Positions 56,114-64,000 of a DNA stretch of 64,000 bases are shown one piece after another. The notes beneath the pieces are model-generated. The model was not told the DNA's origin. It saw nothing but the letters and a program-made list of their open reading frames with translations, and did no database searches. The stretch comes from Channa striata (lineage: Eukaryota; Chordata; Actinopteri; Anabantiformes; Channidae): NCBI GenBank assembly GCA_033026295.1, contig CM065176.1, forward strand, positions 3,536,705 through 3,600,704, given 5' to 3'. Position 1 is the stretch's first letter. Each line of letters starts with the position of its first letter. Position numbers and translations under genes: made by a program.

Positions 56114-56641
56114 GTCTCCGAAAACACGCGTATTATGGAAGTGCCTAGAAAAAACAACATTTTGCTACAAGGTAAGGCGCGTTGGATCCATTTGTGCTCC
56201 ATGTGTGCACAAATTGAACTGTATTGAGCCTGTTGTTGTCTTTTTTTTCCGTTTCATTTCCATTTTGTCTGTTTCTGGTTCGCAGATTCAATAAAGGAGC
56301 CGGGAGATTTTGTGTGCTTGTACTGTTGGGCCAACCCCAACAAGGTGCACCTCACATGTGGTCACACCTGCTGCAAGGACTGCTTTTTCCAGCGGAATAA
56401 TTGCGGCCAATCCAGGACCGAGATCACAAACAGATCAATTCTGAAAAGAAAAGCGCTTTCCAAAACCACATTTGAGGTACCCCCTGGATTAAACTTCACG
56501 TGCTGCACGTGCAAGGAACGCAAGAGTTGGGTGTCTGCGTGTGCTCACGTCGTGTGTCCCTGTGATGTACGCTGTGGAGTGTGGAGCGAGGCGATCACAG
56601 AGATCAGAAAGATCTCCTGTAGCAAGAGAAATTCCAGATAG
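56114..56641 (+). CDS. RING-like zinc-finger protein, spliced, intact
   Basis: Exons 56,135-56,171 and 56,286-56,641, joined at CAAG|GTAAGG and TTCGCAG|AT in matching phase, give a 130-residue protein from ATG 56,135 with no break. A further acceptor-like CTTTTCCTTAG|G at 56,113 suggests an exon starting at 56,114 and an upstream exon. The first zinc half-site series, CLYC then CGHTCCKDC, fits the C-x2-C...C-x-H-x2-C-x2-C half of a RING. About 50 residues later a second, similar series, CCTC then CAHVVCPC, follows. RING proteins are usually E3 ubiquitin ligases; fish herpesviruses encode several. Role here is inferred only. Poly(A) signal at 56,797. Confidence 0.7.
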
Positions 56642-56796
56642 ACTCTCTGGTCTATATGCGCAGACAAGGATATACCAAGAAAGAAAGACAAAGAGTGTTT
56701 GTTTCCCAAGTTTATTATATCGTCTTGTAGATATAAGTATGTTCTGTAAAACATCCGTGCAGTTTCTCTGAGTTGTACTCGCTGTTGTGCACTTCA

Positions 56797-56802
56797 AATA
56801 AA
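56797..56802 (+). terminator. Poly(A) signal AATAAA
   Basis: AATAAA about 156 bp after the RING-like gene's stop and about 45 bp before the stop of the convergent minus-strand remnant. Confidence 0.6.
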
Positions 56803-56848
56803 AATACATGTAACCCATCTGTTGCCAGTATGGTCTTTCAACCCACAG

Positions 56849-57087
56849 CTACATTTCAGGTTGAAGCAAGGTAATTTCAAATATCTCTGCGACGGCTTTG
56901 TCCGCCAAGATACACTCGTTATGCAAGTACTTCTCCTCCTCCTCCTCCGTTGCACAGTCGCGCTTCGGCATATGAAACTCCTTGCAGTCTCGCAAGGTTA
57001 TAGGTGTACGCGCTGTCATCGCTATCATTGTGTCGTGCCACGATCATGTAATAGTTTCCTGACTGTTTCAAAATGGCATGGACAAAC
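56849..57087 (-). pseudogene. Minus-strand gene 3' end, truncated by a LINE
   Basis: Reading leftward, 57,085-56,970 gives KQSGNYYMIVARHNDSDDSA and YNLARLQGVSYAEARL. One frame over, 56,990-56,852 gives CKEFHMPKRDCATEEEEEKY and LADKAVAEIFEITLLQPEM to a TAG at 56,849. A frameshift near 57,000 would join them. The LINE at 57,090 removes the 5' part. It converges on the RING-like gene. No family recognised. Confidence 0.45.
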
Positions 57088-57089
57088 CT

Positions 57090-58971
57090 CTACTTAAAAA
57101 ACCTAGTCTGGATACAGGTGTCTTAGCCAGTTACATATCCAATCTCCCCTTTATTTCTAAAATACTTGAAAAAGTAGTTGTAAAGCAATTATGTGACCAC
57201 CTGCGCAGAAACGACTTGTTTGAAGAATTTCAGTGAGGATTTAGAGTTCATCATAGCACAGAAACCGCACTGATTAAAGTCACCAACGATCTTCTTCTGG
57301 CTTCAGATAACGGACTTGTCTCTATACTAGTTCTGCTAGATCTTAGTGCTGCATTTGACACCATTGATCACAGAATATTATTACAGAGACTAGAACATGT
57401 AATTGGAATTAAAGGAACAGCACTAAATTGGTTTAAATCGTATCTATCAGATAGATTCCAATTTGTTCATGTTAATGATGAATCTTCCATATACACAAAA
57501 GTTGGTTATGGAATTCCACAAGGCTCTGTGTTAGGACCAATACTCTTTACTCTATATATGTCTCCCCTTGGCAACATTATTAGAAAACACTGTAAATTTT
57601 CACTGCTACGCTGATGACACGCAGTTATATCTATCTATGAAACCTGATGAAACAAATAAATTAATCAAACTACAAGCATGTCTTAAAGACATAAGGGACT
57701 GGATGACGTATAATTTTCTTCTTCTAAACTCAGATAAAACTGAAGTTATTGTATTTGGGCCTAATAGTCTAAGAGACATGTTTTCTAACCATATCGCTAC
57801 TTTAGACGACATAACTCTTGCCCCCAGTAGTACTGCAAGGAATCTTGGAGTCATTTTTGACCAGGATTTGTCATTTACCTCACACATAAAGCAAATCTCT
57901 AGAACAGCCTTCTTCCACCTACGGAACATTGCCAAAATTAGGAGCATCCTATCCCAAAGCGATGCTGAAAAATTGGTTCATGCATTTGTTACTTTTAGAT
58001 TGGACTATTGTAATTCTCTACTTTCAGGCTGCCCCAGTAACTCTCTAAAAAGCCTCCAATTAATCCAAAATGCTGCAGCAAGATTACTGACTGGGATTGG
58101 TAAGAGAGATCATATTTCACCTTCATTAGCTTCTCTCCATTGGCTTCCAATTAAATGCAGAATAGAATTTAAAACCCTTCTTCTTACCTATAAAGCTTTA
58201 AACGGCCAAGCCCCATCATATTTAAAAGATCTCTTAGTACCATATCATCCCACTAGACCACTTCGGTCCCAAAATGCAGGCCTACTTGTGGTTCCCAGAA
58301 TTTCCAAAAATAGAATGGGAGGCAGAGCCTTTAGCTATCAAGCTCCTCTCCTGTGGAACCAGCTCCCAGTCCAGATTCGGGAAGCAGACACCCTCCCTAT
58401 TTTTAAGACTAGGCTCAAAACCTTCCTTTTTGATAAAGCTTATAGTTGGTTATAGTCATGCTGCTGGGGGACTCTGCACTGTGCCACTTCCTCTTCTCTT
58501 CATTCTCTCCTCTCACCCCACATCTATAATGTCACCACTGTATGACATTAACTCTGTGTCTTCTTTGTCCCGTAGTCGTCTCTCTCCCTCTCTTTCCCCC
58601 TCTCTCTCTCCCTGTCCACAGGTGGCCCCGGATTTGGCGCTGTGTGTCCTCCAGTGTGCAGCTACTGGTCCTATTACCCTGCTCAATGTTTTGTTGTTGC
58701 TTTTGTTGCTCTGTTCTTTGCTCTCTCCACTTTCCACTCTGCCCAACCGGTCAAGGCAGATGGCCGTCCACCCTGAGCCTGGTTCTGCTGGAGGTTTCTT
58801 CCGTTAAAGGGAGTTTTTCCTCTCCACTGTTGCCTATGGCTTGCTCAAGGGGGATTTGTTGGGTTTTCTCTACATGTTTGTATAGTCTTGACTTTATTAT
58901 GTAAAGTGCCCTGAGATGACCTTGTTGTAAATTGGTGCTATATAAATAAAGTTGAATTGAATTGAATTGAA
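57090..58971 (+). mobile_element. L2-type LINE, 5'-truncated, near-complete RT and 3' end
   Basis: 5'-truncated copy inserted at the edge of the virus-like block. RT begins in one frame (NLPFISKILEKVVVKQL, a TGA at 57,234, LDLSAAFDTIDHRILLQRL, GIPQGSVLGPILFTLY). It shifts near 57,590 to an ORF at 57,568-58,455 with CYADDTQLYLS (catalytic), TARNLGVIFDQDLSF, LDYCNSLLSG, IQNAAARLLTG, SLHWLPIKCRIEFK and AFSYQAPLLWNQLPVQ. The 3' UTR contains CTGAGCCTGGTTCTGCTGGA and ends TATAAATAAAGTTGAATTGA with an ATTGA repeat. Nonsense codon plus frameshift make it inactive. Confidence 0.92.
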
Positions 58972-59801
58972 TACCAGAGACGCTTCGCAAGACCACATCC
59001 AGTACTACTGGCAACTAATTCAGCAGTGTAGGTGGAAGGACACGTCACGTGTGACCACATCAGCCACTGCAAAAGGATCCCCAACTGGAACTGGAACAAG
59101 TAATACACCAGGCAAACACCGACTTGTCAAGCTACAGACAAAGTTTACAGTCAAATTTGTCCCCTGAAATTGTTCACCCCCGGTGAGGACGGAGAGGTGC
59201 TGATTGGGCTGGGCCCACACTTTAAGCTCCAACACGCGTCAAGAAGGGTGAACACAGGAAGGTGACAAAGGCGACATCTGCTGCCCAACAATGGAGGATC
59301 CCACACAAGACGACCGACTCTTAATGAAGGAGTGGATGCTAAAGAGCAGATTGTGCACATTTGACCTCATTACCATGGCTGCAGCAGTACTGCGGATGAT
59401 CTGTGAATTGGCACAATTAAGAGATCACCCAGCACCTCACAAACAACTCCTGGGCCAACAAGAAGTCATTCGCACCAACATGTGCTTAGAGTCCTTGACT
59501 TTGGAGCTGTGTGGTTCCCAGTGGGCAACCACTGGTTTAACCAACCATCCTGTGGTTCACACTCCACTCACCCCAACCGGTCAAGGCAGATGGTAGCCCA
59601 CCCTGAGCCTGGTTCTGCCGGAGGTTTCTTCCATTGAAGGAAGTTTTTCCTCGAGTGTAAACTGCTTTCTGCTGTGTTCCTCTACCTGTTCCTCTACCTT
59701 TTGCTTATTTTACCTATGTTTATTGTCATCAAATTACTTAATAATCATGTGAGAGCTGCCTCCTGTCTCTTAACTTGCTCTCTCAGATTTTTGCCACAAC
59801 A
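58972..59801 (+). mobile_element. Partial ERV: env-side fragment, L2 tail, LTR end
   Basis: Plus-strand relative of the ERV at 19,905-26,885. 58,975-59,360 matches its pre-env/env region (AGACGCTTCGCAAGACCACA, the MEDPTQ start at 59,291, EWMLKSRLCTFDL). About 59,570-59,655 is the same captured L2 3' segment (CAACCGGTCAAGGCAGATGG). About 59,660-59,801 is the LTR 3' part ending ATTTTTGCCACAACA. The 3' env half and U3 are deleted. It directly follows the L2 tail, without a visible target duplication. Confidence 0.75.
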
Positions 59802-60222
59802 ACCATAATATTAATATCGTCAGCATACTGTGCTATTTTGAATTCTGATCCACTTGATTTAATTCCATTTATTTTGCTGTCTGCTAAAATTGATTGAGCT
59901 AGAGACACTATGGCATAGAGTATAGCCGACAGTGGGCACCCCTGTCTCACTGACCTCTCTAGGGGAAAGGGATCTGTGAGTAAGCCATTACATTTAACAA
60001 CACTTGTAGCTTGGCCATACAACAGTCTCACCCATGATCGAAAGTTGGGCCAAAGCCAAAAACCCCCAGACACCCAAAGAGGAAGTCATGACTGAACCTG
60101 TTCGAACCTGGGCTCTTTGATTTATTCAAAGCATCAATGGCTGTTTTAACTTCATCCTGCAGGACATCACCATCACACAAAGCTGCATCCTCTGGGCTGA
60201 GGGAGCAGCCAATGTTGTCCAA
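59802..60222 (-). mobile_element. L1/Tx1-type LINE RT fragment
   Basis: Minus-strand pieces: 60,222-60,028 with LSPEDAALCDGDVLQDEVKT and NKSKSPGS (RT fingers of L1-type elements), and 60,073-59,783 with LLYGQATSVVKCNG, SVRQGCPLSAILYAI and IAQYADDINI (catalytic YADD). A frame change separates them, and integration of the ERV piece or a deletion cuts the 3' side. Confidence 0.8.
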
Positions 60223-60235
60223 AACGCTGTCTAAA

Positions 60236-60825
60236 AGTAGACACCCTCTCTACTTTTAAGACTAGGCTCAAAACCTTCCTCTTGGATAAAGCTTATAGTT
60301 GGTTATAGTCATGCTGTTATAGGCTTAGACTGCTGGGGGACTCTGCACTGTGCCATTTCCTCTTCTCTTCATTCTCTCCTCTCACCCCACATCTATAATG
60401 TCACCACTGTATGACATTAACTCTGTATCTTCTTTGTCCTGTAGTCGTCTTTCTCCCCCTCTCTGTCCCCGTCTCTCTGTCCCTTTCTTTAGGTGTCCCC
60501 GGATTTGGCGTTCTGTGTCCTCCAGTGCGCAGCTACTGGTCCTACTAACCTGCGCAATGTTTTGTTGCTTTTGTTGCTCTGTTCTTTTCTCTCTCCACTT
60601 TCCACTCACCCCAACCGGTCAAGGCAGATGGCCGTCCACCCTGAGCCTGGTTCTGCTGGAGGTTTCTTCCGTTAAAGGGAGTTTTTCCTCTCCACCGTAG
60701 TCTATGGCTTGCTCAAGGGGGATTTGTTGGGTTTTCTCTAAATGTTTGTATAGTCCTGACTTTATTATGTAAAGCGCCCTGAGATGACCTTGTTGTAAAT
60801 TGGCGCTATATAAATAATAGATTAT
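60236..60825 (+). mobile_element. L2 3' end nested in the L1-type LINE
   Basis: Plus-strand L2 C-terminus remnant (TLSTFKTRLKTF-like reading at 60,240-60,290) and full 3' UTR with CTGAGCCTGGTTCTGCTGGA. It ends in GCGCTATATAAATAATAGAT. It separates the two halves of the L1-type LINE, so it inserted later. Confidence 0.85.
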
Positions 60826-61190
60826 AAATAATCTCTGTAATGTATGTTCTGGCCTGTTTCTTTTTTTCCAACCCTAAGATAGGCTGTGCAGCGCTCCCCA
60901 TCAAGCATGTGTTGAATTTTGCTGCGAATCATTGCACCTTTGCATTTTCTTTTATCCAATTTTCTCAGCTGCTCCCTCAGCCCAAGATACACATCCAAAG
61001 GTTGGTCAGGCCTCACCTCAGCATACTCAAGCTCCGTTTTCAGACAGTCCCTCAGCACAGTCTCCTCCCTCTTATCTCTCAGTCTTTTCTCTCTGCTCAG
61101 CGCAATTCAGCGTTTCTTAATTTCTACTTTAGCGTGCTCCCACCACTCAAGTGCATAATTCGAGTGACGTGTAAAATAAGCATAATCTAA
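60826..61190 (-). mobile_element. L1/Tx1-type LINE, endonuclease-RT linker part
   Basis: Minus-strand 61,058-60,822 reads AEVRPDQPLDVYLGLREQLR and KCKGAMIRSKIQHMLDGERC, the linker between endonuclease and RT in L1-like elements. It continues across the L2 insertion into 60,222-59,802. Confidence 0.75.
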
Positions 61191-61505
61191 AGCAGGAGTC
61201 AAAAATACTAGGTTCTTGCTAGTCAGACATGCATCCATTGTCTGCATGGAGACATTCTGCAAGTCTACTCAAGAATCATAAAACCACTAGAAGTGCATCA
61301 AAACCAGTAGAAGATATCTAAAAATCCAGCTTACCTGGTGAAACTGTAATGGGCAGTTAGTCCTCCAGGCCTGCAGATGTTATTCTAGTACGCAGTACCC
61401 AACAAGAGACTTTACCATGCATTAACTAGAGGCTCTTTAAAAACATTGTTTGCATTTTTATTACCTCACAACACCAAGGAGGTTGTGAGGTGACTTAATT
61501 CTTTT
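61191..61505. other. No gene recognised
   Basis: AT-rich, chance ORFs only. A small imperfect palindrome TTACCTCACAACACCAAGG / TTGTGAGGTGA lies near 61,461-61,494. Confidence 0.5.
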
Positions 61506-61800
61506 TTTTTCAATTCAATTCAACTTTATTTATATAATAACAATATACAACAAAGTCATCTTATGGTACTTCACATAATAAAGTCAAGACTTTACAGACA
61601 TTTAAAGAAAACCCAACATTTCCTCTTTGAGCAGCCATAGGTAACAGCAATGAGGAAAAATTCCCTTTAACGGAAGAAACATCCAGCAGAACCGGGGTCA
61701 GGGTGTGCAGCCATCTGCCTTGACCGGTTGGGGTGAGTGGAAAATATTGGGCAGGTTGGTGGGACCAGTAACTGCCCACCGGAAGACTCACAGCTCCAAA
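61506..61800 (-). mobile_element. L2 3'-UTR fragment
   Basis: Starts with the reversed tail TTCAATTCAATTCAACTTTA and contains AGAACCGGGGTCAGGGTGTG and GCCTTGACCGGTTGGGGTGA, the reverse complement of the L2 3' UTR at 60,600-60,800. No coding part left. Confidence 0.8.
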
Positions 61801-62169
61801 GCCGGGGACACTTAAACACAGGGACAGAGACTAAGAGCTAACATATGCCGAGAATAGTTTAATTTTAATCATGGTGTTTTGCTAATTTTATTGTTTAAAA
61901 TACTCTCATTGGCTGCAGTTTTTTTGCATATGCTAAATAGAATACATCTGTTATTAAAGTAAATATTGTTTATTTTAATGTATTTATATATGTCAATGTA
62001 AAAGATGTGCTAAACCAGGCTCACTAGACTGTGGCTCTGGTGGGTTTAATCCAAAATCTGAAATACATCATCTTAAGCTGTAAAAATTTACTCACAGCCT
62101 AAAAAGTTTACAGCAACCAAACCAACTGTTACAATTTTAGGGAAGCTACCATAAACCAGTGTGACCCCA

Positions 62170-63000
62170 TTTGTGTCTGTAGTCTCAGTGTGCATTTGAT
62201 ACTGTTGACTATAAATGTTACTTGACAGACTGGAAAAGTGGCTGGGATTTACTGGCACTGTATTAAAATGGTTTGCATCATACTTATAAGACAGGGACTT
62301 TTTGTGTCAACTGATACTTGAGCGAAAAATTTGCGTGACCAGGAATTTTGGTGTTCTTCAAGGGTCAATTCTGGGCCCTCTTTTGTTCAACATTTACTTG
62401 CTTCTTCTAGCTCAAATTAAAGAAATCCTATAACATCTCCTACCATACATTTGCCGATGACACGCAGCTTTGCATAGCAGTGTCACTACAGGACTACAGT
62501 CCTTTAGAGTCACTGAATAAGTATATTAAATATAAAAATACATCAAAATGTTTCTACAATTAAACACAGATCAACGATATATTCTTTTTTCATTCAAAAG
62601 AGGGAAGTCTAAAAGTTGCTGCTCATCTTAATACTATGTCTCTAAAAATCCCAAGCCAAGCCAGTTCTGATATAAAATTTATTAGTGGCATAAAGGCCAT
62701 TACAAAATCAGTCCACTGTCATCTAAAAAAATAGTGAGGTTTAAAGGTTTCCTATCTAAAGAAGACACAGAAAAACTCATTCATGCATTTGTTTTTAGCA
62801 TGTTAGAGTATTGTAATTGTTTGTTTACAGGCCTCATTAAAATAATCTATCAGACATTTACAATTACTTCAGATTGCTGCTGTTAGAGACCTCAGTGGAA
62901 CATATCACACCAATCCTTAAATCACTGGTTTCCTGTAAGCCAGAGGAGGAACTTAAAAATATTATAAATGGTTTCATTAAGCACTTAATGGTCTTGGATG
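62170..63000 (+). mobile_element. Old, heavily mutated L2-like LINE
   Basis: With several stops and frame changes, the plus strand still reads SAAFDTVDYKCLLDRLEKWL, a GVLQGSILGPLLFNIYL block (normally GVPQGS) and TFADDTQLCIAVS, the RT palm motifs. Later at 62,790-62,940 the FxxxxYCN...LQ part (MLEYCNCL) is recognisable. Much more diverged than the other L2 copies. Confidence 0.75.
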
Positions 63001-63423
63001 GTCCCTCTAAGCAGCTCATGTGCGCAATTGCACACTGCTAACACGGTCTCCACTCACATAAACTCTGTGCTGTACACACACACACAAAAATCCAATCTGA
63101 ATTAAAAATCATAAAAAAAACATAACAATTCAATCTGTGCTATTTCACAATGTGAGTCAGTGAATGATCGGTGACTGGCTGCTCCAGCTACTGATGCAAT
63201 TCGTATTTATGCAGCTAACCAAATTCATTGACAGCATATGACAGTGTCCTTTAGTGTTTTAGCTTAGCATAGCAGTGTGGCCGATGTGGAGTGAAGACAC
63301 GTTAATGATGCTAAGTCCTGCTTATGTTGAGCCTTCATAATAATGGCGAAATGAACAGGCAGTGGCACATCCCCTCACTACAAAGGTCACGAACAAGATT
63401 TTTGTCATTTTCATTGTAAGTGG

Positions 63424-63530
63424 ACTACTACTACTCTTTCGGCTTTTCCCATCAGGGGTCGCCACAGCGAATCATCCTTTTCCACTTTACTCTATCCTGG
63501 GCATCTTCCACTCTGATACCAGCTAACCTC
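63424..63530 (+). repeat. Dispersed fish repeat with GGGGTCGCCACAGCG core
   Basis: An ACTACTACT run, then CTTTTCCCATCAGGGGTCGC and CACAGCGAATCATCC, a common fish interspersed motif also seen degenerate at about 10,470-10,600. The flank from 63,530 to 64,000 has no recognised gene. Confidence 0.6.
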
Positions 63531-64000
63531 ATGTAAGTACTTAATTAAAAGTGTTCTAGCAGAAATGTAAATGCTGTAATTTGATTTTTTTAATAAACCG
63601 TGTAACTTGGATGGATGCGATGCTGGCGTAACCACAGTACATACATCTGCTGTTGCTCACACTGGCTCAAGGGGACTGCTCAGGGACTAAGTTTGTGTGT
63701 TTGCTCAGACGCATGAAAAATGAGAGCGAACATTGGTCTTGGACCTAAATATATTTCTTACTTATTCTTAAATTATGCAGTTTCAAGACATATGAAGTCA
63801 GCTGGGAAGGGGCTGTAGTGCCAGTGTAACAAACACACACACACAAATATAACAGAGGTTTTTTCCAAAGTTTTCCTTGTCAGTGTATACAAGTACCGTA
63901 TATTTACACACAAATTATTGTACAATATACAACAACAATGTACAATGTTATACAAATAATTTTCTGTAGACGTTAATGATTCCCTTAGCCAACTTTTATT

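Noticed and set aside
57606..57947. Minus-strand ORFs inside the L2 copies (also 336-536)
   Set aside because: Antisense shadows of the RT coding strand, repeated at every L2 copy.

Overview
The window reads as a teleost fish chromosome segment dominated by transposable elements. The evidence is fish-type L2 and Rex/CR1-like LINEs, Tc1 and hAT DNA transposons, a Ty3/Gypsy element, a retrovirus-like ERV, a teleost Fc-receptor-like Ig gene with small phase-1 exons, and a fragment resembling a trace-amine receptor. Few host genes are visible. The best is a five-exon Ig-domain gene at 8,237-9,573. A receptor C-terminus at 30,379-30,537 is only a fragment.

Layout. 1-7,200: L2 and Rex-type LINE pieces, a zinc-knuckle ORF, a D-arm-truncated tRNA-Pro and a broken Gypsy gag-pol. 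8,200-10,400: the Fc-receptor-like gene. 11,300-17,500: a Tc1 remnant, a LINE C-terminus, a (CA)n tract, and a hAT deletion derivative with a perfect 8-bp target duplication. 18,036-27,859: a very large palindrome (arms about 1.36 kb, loop about 117 bp) whose right arm is split by a 6.97-kb ERV with LTRs, a 5-bp target duplication and a polypurine tract. 29,898-30,537: a diverged LTR abutting the receptor fragment. 32,951-34,538: an end-to-end but frameshifted Tc1 element. 34,855-36,400: a composite L2/Rex LINE block that is an inverted copy of part of 5.3-6.4 kb, ending at a 100-N assembly gap.

36,501-48,398 is a roughly 196-bp satellite: about 43 units in one orientation, then a GC-rich 1.5-kb core of hairpin-bearing repeats and GA tracts, then about 10 diverged units in the opposite orientation. 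Directly against it lies 48,399-57,087, a more GC-rich, gene-dense block unlike the rest. It has a broken CDK-like protein kinase, an unidentified broken ORF, Ser/acidic-rich minus-strand ORFs, a 217-codon minus-strand gene with one nonsense codon, spliced plus-strand exons, an intact spliced cysteine-rich RING-like gene, and three blocks of short GGTCGGACG-type reiterations. I interpret it as an endogenized large DNA virus fragment. An alloherpesvirus-like (Teratorn-type) source is the best guess, but no hallmark replication or capsid gene lies in the window, so this is inference.

57,090-64,000: an L2 copy truncates the viral block. It is followed by a partial ERV relative (env-side sequence, captured L2 tail, LTR end), an L1-type LINE split by an L2 fragment, and older LINE debris.
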